A DNA stretch of 64,000 nucleotides from VAZQ01 sp963785745 (GCA_963785745.1 CAWAWR010000021.1:62001-126000), one strand, 5' to 3'. Counted from the stretch's first letter, positions 9,551-17,864 are shown. Notes: generated by a model not told the origin, from the letters alone. Numbers and translations: made by a program.

Positions 9551-11152
9551 TTAGAACGTCCGGGCCGCGAGCGACATGTCCATGGCCGCGGCGTTGCAGC
9601 ACGCCGGTTCGATCGCTTTTGACCACAAGGTGCGGTCGTTGACGTCCTTGAGCGTCACCGTCATCACCTCGGTCTCGCCGTCGATGGCGACGTGGCCGAA
9701 GAATTGCAGCCCGAAGCAAGGCGCGAGATTGTCGGGCTGGCCCTTGCCGCATCCCAATTCGAACACGGCGCGCGGGCCGAAGGTGTTGTCGAGCCGGCCC
9801 GGCGCCCAGGTGCCGGCATGGATCGGGCCGGAGATGAACTCCCAGAACGGGTCGAAGTCCTGGAACACCGCGCGGTTCGGATCGTAGTAGTTCGCCGCGG
9901 TGTAGTGCATGTCGGCGGTGAGCCACACCGTGTTGGCGACGCCGGCGTGCTTCATGAACGAGAGCAGCCCGGCGATCTCGAGCTCGCGGCCGCGCGCCGG
10001 GCCGTCGCCCTGCGCGATTGCGTCATGGCTGAACACGCCGATCGGCAGGTCGGCGGCGATCACCTTCCAGGTCGCGCGCGAGCGCAGGAGTTCGCGTTTG
10101 AGCCAGGCGAGCTGCACCGGGCCGAGGAGATGCGCGTCCGGGCCGTAGCTCGCGACGTCGCCGGCATTGGCGCCGCGATAGGAGCGCATGTCGAGCATGA
10201 ACACGTCGAGCAGCGGACCGTAGGAGATCTTGCGGTAGATGCGGCCGGCCTCGGCCTGCGCCGGCCGCAGCGGCAGGAATTCGTGAAAGGCGCGGCAGCC
10301 ACGCGCGACCAGATTGAGCAGGCTCTTTTCGCGATAGCCGTCGCCGTGGCGGATATGGCCGCCGGGGATCCAGTCGTCGGTGACTTCGTGATCGTCCCAT
10401 TGCGCGAAGATCGGCACCTCGGCATTAAACGCGCGCAAATTCGCGTCGCTGAGATTGTATTTGTAGTTGCCGCGGAACTCGGCGAGCGTCTCTGCGACTT
10501 TCGACTTCTCCTCGGTGACGACGTTCCGCCACGTCTCGCCGTTCGACAGCTTGTATTCGCGGCCGATCGGACAGTCGGCATAGACGATGTCGCCGGAGTG
10601 GATGAAGAAGTCGGGGCGGTTCGCCAGCATGGTCGCGTAGGTGCGCATGCCGCCGCGCGCGAGATCGATGCCGAAGCCGCCGCCGGCGGTGTCGCCCGAC
10701 CAGATGAACGACACGTTCTTGCGGTGCGCCGGCGCGGTGCGGAAGCGCCCGACCTGCGGCTCGCCGACGATCGCCGGCGACGCGAGGTTCTGGAACCGGA
10801 CGCGATAGAAGATGTCCTGCCCGGCCGGCAGGTCTTCGAGCAGCAGCTTGCCGGTGAAGTCGCTCTCCGGCAGCACGTCGACATAGGTGGAATGGCGGAT
10901 GTGCTTGAAGCTCTCGGTGGTCGCGACCTCGACCAGCATCCGCGCCGGCCGGTCGGCGCGCGCCCACACCATGCCGGAATCCATCGAGACGTCGCCCGAC
11001 TGCAAGCCGTGGGTGACGCGCGGACGATCCTTCGCGAAGCTGAGAGCAGGTCTTGCGACCCCGTCGATGATTGTCGCCGCGGCCGCCGCACCCGCAGACG
11101 ACAGGAAGCTTCGGCGCGACGGAGCCGCGCCGGCAGACATGCGAATCGCCAT
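9551..11152 (-). CDS. phoD: PhoD-like alkaline phosphatase, Tat-exported
   Basis: 533 residues. The N-terminus carries a twin-arginine signal (APSRRSFLSSAGAAAA), followed by a fibronectin-like N domain (THGLQSGDVSMDSGMVWARA) and a metallophosphatase domain. Metal-binding motifs visible are FIWSGDTAGG, FFIHSGDIVYAD, FAQWDDHEVTDDW and WLTADMHYTAAN. The start at 11152 follows GAGGAGG with 4 nt spacing. PhoD enzymes are exported calcium/iron-dependent phosphomonoesterases or diesterases. The gene is upstream of phoX on the same strand with about 97 nt between, so both may serve organic phosphate scavenging. No Pho box was identified with confidence upstream. Confidence 0.92.
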   Translation of the reverse strand: MAIRMSAGAAPSRRSFLSSAGAAAAATIIDGVARPALSFAKDRPRVTHGLQSGDVSMDSGMVWARADRPARMLVEVATTESFKHIRHSTYVDVLPESDFTGKLLLEDLPAGQDIFYRVRFQNLASPAIVGEPQVGRFRTAPAHRKNVSFIWSGDTAGGGFGIDLARGGMRTYATMLANRPDFFIHSGDIVYADCPIGREYKLSNGETWRNVVTEEKSKVAETLAEFRGNYKYNLSDANLRAFNAEVPIFAQWDDHEVTDDWIPGGHIRHGDGYREKSLLNLVARGCRAFHEFLPLRPAQAEAGRIYRKISYGPLLDVFMLDMRSYRGANAGDVASYGPDAHLLGPVQLAWLKRELLRSRATWKVIAADLPIGVFSHDAIAQGDGPARGRELEIAGLLSFMKHAGVANTVWLTADMHYTAANYYDPNRAVFQDFDPFWEFISGPIHAGTWAPGRLDNTFGPRAVFELGCGKGQPDNLAPCFGLQFFGHVAIDGETEVMTVTLKDVNDRTLWSKAIEPACCNAAAMDMSLAARTF

Positions 11153-11399
11153 TGGGCCTCCTCAAGCCGATTCGCCTGCGACGATGCCCGCGCCGGGCGA
11201 CAGCGGGCCGACACTGGTGCGACAGCGGCGTAACTCGGGCGCTGCGGACGCCGATCGGACCGGGATAAATTCCCTGTAAAGGGGCCGTTTAGGGCATTCC
11301 GGAACCTGGGAATCGGCTAGGCTGGCGGGGTTGCCGGAACATTGGCCGTCTCGGCCGCGTTGGCCGCTGCGGCCGCATTCATGCGGAGCCCGGACGACG

Positions 11400-12149
11400 A
11401 TGATGACCGCATTCCTTCGAACCGCCGTTGCCCTGGTCGCACTGGCCGTGATCGCATTCGCGCCGGCTCCCGCCCGCGCGCAGCAAGTCGATCTGCTGCT
11501 GGTGCTGGCCGCCGATGTCTCGCGCAGCGTCGACCACCCGAAATTCATGCTGCAGCGTGAGGGCTACGCCGCGGCGATTTCGGACCCGCAGGTGCTCGAC
11601 GCCATCCGCTCCGGCGCACACGGCAAGATCGCGCTCAACTTCCTCGAATGGTCGGGCGTCGGCGCGCAGAAGGTCGTCATCGACTGGACCGTGATCGACG
11701 GCCCCGCCACCGCGCGCCGGTTCGGCGATCAATTGGTGGAGGCGCCGCGCTCGTTCGCGGACCGCACCTCGATCTCCGGCGGCATCGAGTTTGCGATGGC
11801 GCAGTTCAAGCGGTCGCCGTTCGAGGCGCCGCGCCGCACCATCGACGTCTCCGGCGACGGCACCAACAATGCCGGCCGCGACGTGCGCTATGCGCGCGAC
11901 GAAGCGGTGGCGCAGGGCGTCATCATCAACGGCCTCGTGATCCTGAGCCAGAACCAGGTGCCCTGGAATCCTGAGCACACCAACCCGCCGGGCGGGCTCG
12001 AGAACTATTATCGCGAGAACGTCATCGGCGGGCCGGGCTCGTTCGTGGTGGCGGCCGAGGGCTTCGAGTCATTCGGCAAGGCGATCATCAAGAAGATGAT
12101 CGCCGAGATCGCAATGCGGCCCTTCCCCCGCACGGCGTACCGCCGCTGA
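11400..12149 (+). CDS. DUF1194-family secreted VWA-like protein
   Basis: 249 residues. A signal peptide (hydrophobic run ALVALAVIAFAPAPARA) is followed by VDLLLVLAADVSRSVDHPKF, which contains a MIDAS-like DxSxS. Further conserved blocks are SISGGIEFAMAQF and RRTIDVSGDGTNNAGRDV, matching the DUF1194 pattern of a von Willebrand A-like fold. It is probably periplasmic; the family function is unknown. I start at the first of two adjacent ATGs (11400) directly before the signal peptide; the ribosome binding site is weak. It is transcribed away from phoD across about 250 bp and towards the iron gene at 12363. Confidence 0.82.
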   Translation: MMTAFLRTAVALVALAVIAFAPAPARAQQVDLLLVLAADVSRSVDHPKFMLQREGYAAAISDPQVLDAIRSGAHGKIALNFLEWSGVGAQKVVIDWTVIDGPATARRFGDQLVEAPRSFADRTSISGGIEFAMAQFKRSPFEAPRRTIDVSGDGTNNAGRDVRYARDEAVAQGVIINGLVILSQNQVPWNPEHTNPPGGLENYYRENVIGGPGSFVVAAEGFESFGKAIIKKMIAEIAMRPFPRTAYRR

Positions 12150-12196
12150 GCGCCTGCGAGCCGATCGAAAAGCCCGATCAATCGGCAAGTCCATCT

Positions 12197-12240
12197 TTTG
12201 GAATCATTCCAGCTTTGAGCCACTTTAGAATCGCTCCAAG
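12197..12240 (+). promoter_or_regulatory. Two ICE-like (Irr) boxes upstream of the ferric-iron binding protein gene
   Basis: Box 1 at 12197-12213 (TTTGGAATCATTCCAGC) contains an inverted repeat TTGGAA/TTCCA around TCA. Box 2 at 12224-12240 (TTTAGAATCGCTCCAAG) keeps the TTTAGAA half. Both resemble the iron control element TTTAGAA-N3-TTCTAAA bound by Irr in rhizobia. Centres are 27 bp apart. They sit 123-166 bp before the start of an iron-binding protein gene, which supports iron regulation; binding itself is inference. Confidence 0.6.
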
Positions 12241-12362
12241 CAATTGAATTTATTGTACAAATCCGGATTGACGAGCGACGGGGTGGACGCCTAGCTGAAC
12301 AATCGAGAGGGCGCATCACATTTTGGCCGCGCGCGCCGGCGGCACGATTTCGAGGGAGATCG

Positions 12363-13388
12363 ATGATGAAGAGCGTTTGCGGGCGCGTTCTACCGTGCCT
12401 CGTACTGGCGGCAGCGAGCATGACGGTGACGTCGGCGTTCGCGCAGGGCGAGGTCAACGTCTACACCTATCGTGAAACCAAACTCATTCAGCCGCTGTTC
12501 GACGCCTTCACCAAGGACACCGGCATCAAGGTCAACGTGGTGTCGGCATCATCCGGGCTCGAGCAGCGCATCAGGACTGAAGGCGCCAACAGTCCGGCCG
12601 ACGTCCTGCTCACGGTCGACATCAACCGGCTTGAGGAGGCCGTCCGCGCCGGCATCACACAGGCCATCAAGTCCGACATGCTCGACAAGGTCGTCGGGCC
12701 GCAATATCGGGACCCCGAGGGACACTGGTACGGTATCTCCACGCGCGCGCGCGTGGTCTATGCGTCGAAGGATCGCGTGAAGCAGACCGCGCTGACCTAT
12801 GAGGATCTCGCCGGCCCGGATTTGAAGGGGAAGGTCTGCATCCGGTCCGGCCAGCACATCTACAATATCGCGCTGACCGCCGCGATGATCGTGAAGCACG
12901 GCGAGGCGCAGGCCGAGCAGTGGCTGCGCGGCCTTAAGGCCAATCTCGCGCAACGGCCGTCCGGCGGCGACCGCGAGCAGGCGCGCGACGTCGCGGCCGG
13001 AAAGTGCGACATCGGCGTCGGCAACACTTATTACTATGGGTTGATGCTCAACAGCTCGGCGCAGAAGCCGTGGGCGGACGCGACCCGCGTCATCCTGCCG
13101 ACCTTCAAGGGCGGCGGCACCCATGTGAACATCTCCGGCGTCGTGCTCACGCGTCATGCACCCAACAAGGCCAATGCGATGAAGTTGATCGAATGGCTTG
13201 CCGGCGAAAAGGCGCAGCAGATGCACGCGGACCTGAACTTCGAATACCCGATCCGCGCCGGCGTCCCGATCAATCCGACCATCGCAGCCTTCGGCAAGCT
13301 CAATCCGGAGCCGATGCCGCTCGCCGCGATCGCCGAGAAGACGAAGGCGGCAACCAACCTGATCGACAAGGTGGGCTTCGACAACTGA
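12363..13388 (+). CDS. Ferric-iron ABC transporter periplasmic binding protein (FbpA/FutA type)
   Basis: 341 residues with a signal peptide ending SAFAQ, then EVNVYTYRET, the usual start of the mature iron-binding protein. Typical blocks are SSGLEQRIRTEGANSPADVLLTVD split by family standards, the GNTYYYGLML segment about residue 220-228 whose adjacent tyrosines would bind Fe(III), and a C-terminal GIPI-like VPINPTIAAFG. It would capture Fe(III) in the periplasm and hand it to the permease encoded downstream at 13485. GGGAG lies a few bases before two adjacent ATGs (12363, 12366). Two ICE-like boxes upstream suggest Irr control. No ATPase gene accompanies the pair. Confidence 0.9.
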   Translation: MMKSVCGRVLPCLVLAAASMTVTSAFAQGEVNVYTYRETKLIQPLFDAFTKDTGIKVNVVSASSGLEQRIRTEGANSPADVLLTVDINRLEEAVRAGITQAIKSDMLDKVVGPQYRDPEGHWYGISTRARVVYASKDRVKQTALTYEDLAGPDLKGKVCIRSGQHIYNIALTAAMIVKHGEAQAEQWLRGLKANLAQRPSGGDREQARDVAAGKCDIGVGNTYYYGLMLNSSAQKPWADATRVILPTFKGGGTHVNISGVVLTRHAPNKANAMKLIEWLAGEKAQQMHADLNFEYPIRAGVPINPTIAAFGKLNPEPMPLAAIAEKTKAATNLIDKVGFDN

Positions 13389-13415
13389 CGCGCAGGTCGC
13401 GCGACGAACTCGGTG

Positions 13416-13438
13416 CACCCTCCCCTGGAGGGAGGGTG
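13416..13438. repeat. Intercistronic hairpin (CACCCTCCC palindrome)
   Basis: Arms CACCCTCCC at 13416-13424 and GGGAGGGTG at 13430-13438 form a perfect 9-bp stem with a 5-nt loop between the binding-protein and permease genes. It may stabilise or attenuate the upstream message. It resembles dispersed intergenic palindromes of rhizobial genomes; copy number cannot be judged here. Confidence 0.6.
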
Positions 13439-13484
13439 ACGAAGCAAGTGGCTCGTGCGGAGTCTATGTGACCGGGCGCACTTC

Positions 13485-15197
13485 ATGATCGCTCTAGAAG
13501 CCACGGGCCGGCCCTCGCTGAAACGGGGGCCGGCCCGTTCGCCTCGACGGATACGGGCCGGCGCGCTCATCGCCGGCGCCATAGCCGTCGGCGCGGCACT
13601 GCTGGCGCTCGCGCCGCTGGCCTCGCTGGCGGTGCTCGCTTTCGGCGAGACCGGCGACATCTGGCTGCATCTCATCAACTACGTGCTGCCGTCGGCGCTC
13701 ATCGAGACTCTATTGCTGCTTCTCGGCGTGGCCGCGGTCACCATCATCATCGGCGTCGGCACCGCCTGGGCCGTGACAACGTTCCAGTTCCCCGGCCGCG
13801 ACGTGCTGGCCTGGATGCTCGCGCTGCCGCTCGCAATCCCGACCTATATCGTCGCCTACATCTACGTCGACCTGCTCGGCTCCTACGGTCCGGTGCAGTC
13901 GGCCTTGCGCGCGGCCTTCGGATGGAAGACCGCAGCGGAATACTGGTTCCCGAGCGTGCGCTCGCTCGGCGGCGCGATCCTGCTGCTGGGCCTCGTGCTC
14001 TATCCCTATGTCTATCTCGCCGCCCGCGCGATGTTTCAGACCCAGGCCGCGCAATTCGCCGAAGCCGCGCGCGTGCTCGGCGCAAGGCCGTTCCGGCTCG
14101 CGATCCAGATCTCGCTGCCGCTGGCGCGGCCCGCCATCGCGGTGGGCGTCTCGCTCGCGCTGCTCGAAACGCTGAATGATATCGGGCTCAGCGAATATCT
14201 CGGCGTGCAGACGCTGACGCTCTCGATCTTCCGCACCTGGCTCAACCGCGGCAGCCTGGCCGGCGCCGCGCAGATCGCCTGCGTGATGCTGGTTTTTGTC
14301 GCGGCGCTGATCGCGCTCGAGCGCTACGGCCGCCGCCGCCGCGCCTTCACCGCGATGACCCAGCAGGGCGCGCGGTTTTCGTCGCGCATCGCGCTCAAGG
14401 GACCGTCGCGCTGGATCGCGACGATTGGCTGCTGCGTGCCGGTGGTGCTCGGCTTTCTGCTGCCGGTTGGTTTCTTGCTCTATGAAGTCGCGCTGCGCGG
14501 GCTTCTCGTCGGCTTCGAGCCGGAACTGATTCGTCCTGCCCTCACCACCGTCGCACTCGCCGCCGTCGCGACCGGCCTGGTGCTGGCGCTCGGGTTCTCT
14601 GCGGTGGCGGCGATGCGCTACCTCCACCACGCGTTCATCAACGCCTGCGTCAACGTCGCCGGCATCGGCTACGCGATCCCCGGCACCGTGCTGGCGCTCG
14701 GCCTGCTGACGCCGCTCGTCCTGGTCGACGAGGGGCTCAACGCCGTGTCGCGCGCGCTCGGCGGCGCCGGAGTCGGACTGCTCCTTGCCGGCTCGGTCGC
14801 GGCGCTGATCGTCGCCTATGTGATCCGCTTCCTCGCGATCGCGCTCGGCTTTGCGCAGGCCGGCTTTGCCCGCATCTCGTCCGATTTCGACGACGTCGCG
14901 CGCATGCTCGGCGCCGGCCCGGCGACGCTCGCGCGCACGATCCATTGGCCGCTGCTGCGCCCTGCCCTCTGGGGCGCGGCGCTGCTGGTGTTCGTCGATT
15001 GCCTCAAGGAATTGCCGGCGACGCTGCTGTTGCGTCCGCTCAACGTCGAAACGCTGTCGACTTACATCTATCAATACGCGACGCGCGGCAGCTTCGAGGA
15101 AGGCTCGCTGGCGGCGCTGATCATCGTTGCGGTCGGCATACCCGCGGTGCTGCTGATCACCCGCTACGCCGACGCGCGGATGGTGCCGAAGCGTTGA
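13485..15197 (+). CDS. Ferric-iron ABC transporter permease, two fused permease halves (FbpB type)
   Basis: About 570 residues, roughly twelve membrane helices in two homologous halves. Each half contains an EAA-type cytoplasmic loop: EAARVLGARPFRLAIQISLP in the first, and DVARMLGAGPATLARTIHWP in the second. These contact the ATPase in binding-protein-dependent transporters. The length and fused layout match Fe(III) permeases of the FbpB/SfuB type. It lies 96 nt downstream of the binding-protein gene on the same strand. I use the ATG at 13485; a GTG at 13455 is in frame but lacks a better ribosome site. The usual ATPase (FbpC) is absent downstream, where an unrelated gene runs in the opposite direction. 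Confidence 0.9.
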   Translation: MIALEATGRPSLKRGPARSPRRIRAGALIAGAIAVGAALLALAPLASLAVLAFGETGDIWLHLINYVLPSALIETLLLLLGVAAVTIIIGVGTAWAVTTFQFPGRDVLAWMLALPLAIPTYIVAYIYVDLLGSYGPVQSALRAAFGWKTAAEYWFPSVRSLGGAILLLGLVLYPYVYLAARAMFQTQAAQFAEAARVLGARPFRLAIQISLPLARPAIAVGVSLALLETLNDIGLSEYLGVQTLTLSIFRTWLNRGSLAGAAQIACVMLVFVAALIALERYGRRRRAFTAMTQQGARFSSRIALKGPSRWIATIGCCVPVVLGFLLPVGFLLYEVALRGLLVGFEPELIRPALTTVALAAVATGLVLALGFSAVAAMRYLHHAFINACVNVAGIGYAIPGTVLALGLLTPLVLVDEGLNAVSRALGGAGVGLLLAGSVAALIVAYVIRFLAIALGFAQAGFARISSDFDDVARMLGAGPATLARTIHWPLLRPALWGAALLVFVDCLKELPATLLLRPLNVETLSTYIYQYATRGSFEEGSLAALIIVAVGIPAVLLITRYADARMVPKR

Positions 15198-15209
15198 AGC
15201 CGCTCGTCG

Positions 15210-16190
15210 TCAATCCTGCTTTGGCGTGATGCCGTGCGCTTTCGCCAACGCGGCCCATTTGGCACGCTGCTCGGCGATGATCGCCGAGAACTCAGCCGGC
15301 GTGGTGCCGCGGGCGGAAAGGCCGAGATTGCTCAGACGTTGGCTCACCTCCGGCTCGCGGAGCGCGTTGCGAACGTCGGACGAGACCCGCTCCTGCAAGG
15401 CCGACGGCATGTCTTTTCGCCCGAACATGCCGAGCAGTCCCCCGAACGTGAAGTCCGGATAACCCGCCTCGACCGCGGTCTGCACATTCGGGGCGGCGGG
15501 CGCCCGCATGGCGTTGGTAATTGCGATGACCCTGACCTTGCCGGCCTCCGCCTGCCCGCGCACCGAGGCCAACGATGTCACCATTACATGGATCCGATCG
15601 GCCGCCAGGTCGGCGATCGCGGCCACCGGCGTCTTGTATGCCACGAACGTGGTCGAGATGCCGGCGCGCTTCTGGAACGCCAGCCACGACAGATGCGGCG
15701 ACCCCGGCACCGCGTAGGAGTTCAGCGCGCCGGGTTTCGCCGCCGCTGTCTTCACCAGTTCGCTGAGCGAATTGACGCCGAGGCCGGGGGCCACGACGAC
15801 GGAGAGGAAGTCTTCCACCGCGAGCGAAAGCGGCGCGAAATCGCGGTCCGGATCGTACGGCAGCTTGGCGTGCAACACCGGGTTCACCGTCAGCGTGCTG
15901 TGCGTCGTGAACAGCAGTGTGTGTCCGTCGCGCGCGTCGAGCAGTGCTTGTGCAGCGAGCATATGATCGGCGCCGGCGCGGTTTTCGACCACGACGGCCT
16001 GCTTCCATCGCTTCGACAAAGCTTCGGCGAGAACGCGTGCGGTGGCGTCGGGTGAGGTTCCCGCCGGTCCCGTCATGATGCGGACGGTGCGCTCAGGCCA
16101 TGCCTGGGCCTTCGCCGGCAGCGGCCACGTCATGCCGGCAGCGAGCAGAACTCCAGTCAAGCAAGTCAGCAGCCGATAACGCTTCGTCAT
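15210..16190 (-). CDS. Bug/TctC-family periplasmic solute receptor
   Basis: 326 residues with signal peptide ending LPAKAQA, then WPERTVRIMTGPAGTSPDATA, VVVENRAGADHMLAA and the C-terminal Bug pattern (SQRLSNLGLSARGTTPAEFSAIIAEQ). The start at 16190 follows GGAGTG by 7 nt. That ribosome site lies in the last codons of the MarR gene, whose stop is only 4 nt upstream, so the two are almost certainly one operon with the regulator first. Such receptors bind aromatic or dicarboxylic acids; the MarR partner suggests an aromatic or carboxylate ligand (inference). Confidence 0.92.
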   Translation of the reverse strand: MTKRYRLLTCLTGVLLAAGMTWPLPAKAQAWPERTVRIMTGPAGTSPDATARVLAEALSKRWKQAVVVENRAGADHMLAAQALLDARDGHTLLFTTHSTLTVNPVLHAKLPYDPDRDFAPLSLAVEDFLSVVVAPGLGVNSLSELVKTAAAKPGALNSYAVPGSPHLSWLAFQKRAGISTTFVAYKTPVAAIADLAADRIHVMVTSLASVRGQAEAGKVRVIAITNAMRAPAAPNVQTAVEAGYPDFTFGGLLGMFGRKDMPSALQERVSSDVRNALREPEVSQRLSNLGLSARGTTPAEFSAIIAEQRAKWAALAKAHGITPKQD

Positions 16191-16194
16191 GACG

Positions 16195-16752
16195 CTACAC
16201 TCCTTGATGAACCGCCTGATCGGCCGAGCCTCTCTTCTGCGGCCGCCGGCGGCCGGCGCCTGGCCGTACATAGGTTGCGTTTGCTTCGACGACCCGCGTG
16301 AGCAAGTCGATCAGTTGGTCCTGCTCGGCAGGCTTGAGCACCGCGAGCACCCTCGCCTGCGCTTCCAGCAGCTTTGGACGGATTCGCCGCCGTAGCTTGT
16401 CGCCGCGCGGCGTGATGTAGAGCTCGCGCGCGCGCCGGTCGGCGTCATTGACGCGCCGCTCGACGAGGCCCGCCTGCTCCAACTCGTCAATGAGAGTGCC
16501 GACACTTGCGCGATCCATCCCGATCATGACCGCCAACCGCGCCTGATCGACGCCGGGCGAATCCTGGATGCAAGCGAGAGCCGCATAGGGATGCAGCTTC
16601 GTGGATTTGACGCCCTCCCCCGCCAGCGTCTCTGCGCTAGCCGTTGCGCAAATCTGCTGAAAGCAGCGCGCCAGCGGAAACGGCACCCGATGCGGCGCGA
16701 TGCTAGCCGGGACCGGTTCGCCCCGAAGCCAGGCCGGCAGTTTTCTGGACAT
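16195..16752 (-). CDS. MarR-family transcriptional regulator
   Basis: 185 residues. The winged helix is clear: LHPYAALACIQDSPGVDQARLAVMIGMDRASVGTLIDELE region contains the helix-turn-helix, followed by the wing RRVNDADRRARELYITPRGD, a MarR hallmark. I start at 16752 because GAGG is 6 nt upstream; in-frame ATGs at 16758 and 16773 are alternatives. It precedes the Bug receptor gene in the same operon. The promoter region just upstream holds an 11-bp perfect inverted repeat and an embedded 7-bp palindrome, so auto-repression relieved by a small carboxylate ligand is likely. Confidence 0.9.
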   Translation of the reverse strand: MSRKLPAWLRGEPVPASIAPHRVPFPLARCFQQICATASAETLAGEGVKSTKLHPYAALACIQDSPGVDQARLAVMIGMDRASVGTLIDELEQAGLVERRVNDADRRARELYITPRGDKLRRRIRPKLLEAQARVLAVLKPAEQDQLIDLLTRVVEANATYVRPGAGRRRPQKRGSADQAVHQGV

Positions 16753-16779
16753 CCTCATCCTCGCTTCGGCCATATAGGC

Positions 16780-16817
16780 AGAATTCATATTATAAGACTT
16801 CATATCATATGAATTCT
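16780..16817. promoter_or_regulatory. Probable MarR operator: nested inverted repeats
   Basis: AGAATTCATAT at 16780-16790 and ATATGAATTCT at 16807-16817 are perfect 11-bp inverted repeats with centres 27 bp apart. Within it, TTCATATcATATGAA at 16799-16813 is a perfect 7-bp palindrome around one base. The region is AT-rich in a GC-rich window and lies 28-65 bp upstream of the MarR start, overlapping a TATAAT-like -10 on the minus strand. This is the expected layout for an autoregulatory MarR operator. Confidence 0.72.
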
Positions 16818-16881
16818 TATCGATCAAGGCGAAAAGTTTCCAGTCTTTTGCGCGCACGGTGCCGCGGTAGTCGCTTCTCGA

Positions 16882-16910
16882 TTGTGTTTCGGCGCGAATT
16901 GCGCTATGAA
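16882..16910 (+). promoter_or_regulatory. Predicted sigma-70 promoter for a structured RNA
   Basis: TTGTGT at 16882-16887 and TATGAA at 16905-16910 are separated by 17 bp. Transcription would start near 16917, exactly where the first hairpin of the RNA begins. Prediction from sequence pattern only. Confidence 0.45.
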
Positions 16911-16916
16911 GATGCC

Positions 16917-17007
16917 ACGGGGCCTTCGACGGTCGCCCCGTAGGCCAAGGGCCCAAGCACCGTCTCCTTCGCAAGGAGGGGACATGTCTGCTGGGCCCTA
17001 AATTTTT
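16917..17007 (+). ncRNA. Candidate small RNA or leader with Rho-independent terminator
   Basis: Two hairpins follow the predicted promoter. Hairpin 1: ACGGGGC (16917-16923) pairs with GCCCCGT (16935-16941). Hairpin 2 is long: GGGCCC (16949-16954) with GGGCCC (16993-16998), AGCA with TGCT, GTC with GAC and TCCTT with AAGGA around a CGC loop, then a T5 run at 17003-17007. This is a convincing intrinsic terminator with no coding gene upstream on this strand. It is either a free sRNA of about 90 nt or a terminator-bearing leader of the exporter gene at 17106. I do not recognise a known RNA family. Confidence 0.5.
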
Positions 17008-17105
17008 GACTTCACTGAAATCATCGCAGATCAGGGGATATTGCGGCCTCCCCTAAAGATGGATCGCCATCCAAGCGCTGCTCGCCTCAATCATGGGAGC
17101 GAGCC

Positions 17106-17864
17106 ATGGATGGCATTGTGCTCGGACTATTTCTATTCGCAGCTTTTCTCGGCGGCTTCGCTTCCGGCCTGGCCGGTTTTGCGATGGGCTTTGTCGTCGC
17201 CGGCATCTGGCTGCACATCCTCACACCGATCCAGACCACCGCGCTGATTGTCGGTTACGGCCTGTGGACGCAGGGCTATGGCGTCTGGAAATTGCGGCAT
17301 GTGCTGGACTGGCCGACGCTGGCGCCGTTCATCATCGGCGGCACCATCGGCGTTCCGCTCGGCACGCTGCTGCTCACGCATGTCGATCCGGCGTATATGC
17401 GCAGCGGCATCGGTGTGCTGCTGGTGCTCTACGGCATCTACGGCCTGACCCAGCCGGCGTTGAAGCCGGTGCCTGCCGGTCCCGCCGCCGACGGCGGCGT
17501 CGGATTTCTCAATGGCATGCTGTGCGGGCTGACCGGCTTTCCCGGGTTCATCATCACCATCTGGTGCCAGCTTCGCGGCTGGAGCAAGGACGTGCAGCGC
17601 GCCGTATTCCAGCCGGTGATGCTCGCGGCCATTGTCGCGACCGCGATCTCGCTGAGCTTCACCGGGGTCGTAACCGTAGAGATCGTCAAACTCTACGTGC
17701 TCGGCCTTCCGGCGCTGCTGGCCGGATTGTGGATCGGCTTCAAGCTCTACGGCAAGCTCGACGATGTCGCGTTCCGCAAGCTCTTGCTGGTGCTGCTCTT
17801 GGTGGCCGGGCTGTCGCTGATCGTCGCCCATGGCTGGCCGCTGCTGCGGGCGCACATCTTGTGA
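17106..17864 (+). CDS. TSUP (TauE/SafE) family membrane exporter
   Basis: 252 residues, about eight membrane helices in two related halves, the normal size for the family. The first-half signature GGFASGLAGFAMGFVVAGIWL and second-half NGMLCGLTGFPGFIITIW match the paired glycine-rich loops of TauE/SafE proteins. They export sulfite, sulfoacetate or related organosulfur anions, but the substrate cannot be fixed from sequence. GGGAGC lies 5 nt before the ATG. The preceding 200 bp holds a structured RNA with a terminator, which may control this gene. Confidence 0.88.
   Translation: MDGIVLGLFLFAAFLGGFASGLAGFAMGFVVAGIWLHILTPIQTTALIVGYGLWTQGYGVWKLRHVLDWPTLAPFIIGGTIGVPLGTLLLTHVDPAYMRSGIGVLLVLYGIYGLTQPALKPVPAGPAADGGVGFLNGMLCGLTGFPGFIITIWCQLRGWSKDVQRAVFQPVMLAAIVATAISLSFTGVVTVEIVKLYVLGLPALLAGLWIGFKLYGKLDDVAFRKLLLVLLLVAGLSLIVAHGWPLLRAHIL

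Noticed and set aside
13710..15074. Long minus-strand frame opposite the iron permease
   Set aside because: Composition is Arg/Glu/Asp-rich noise of the opposite strand; the permease on the plus strand is well supported.
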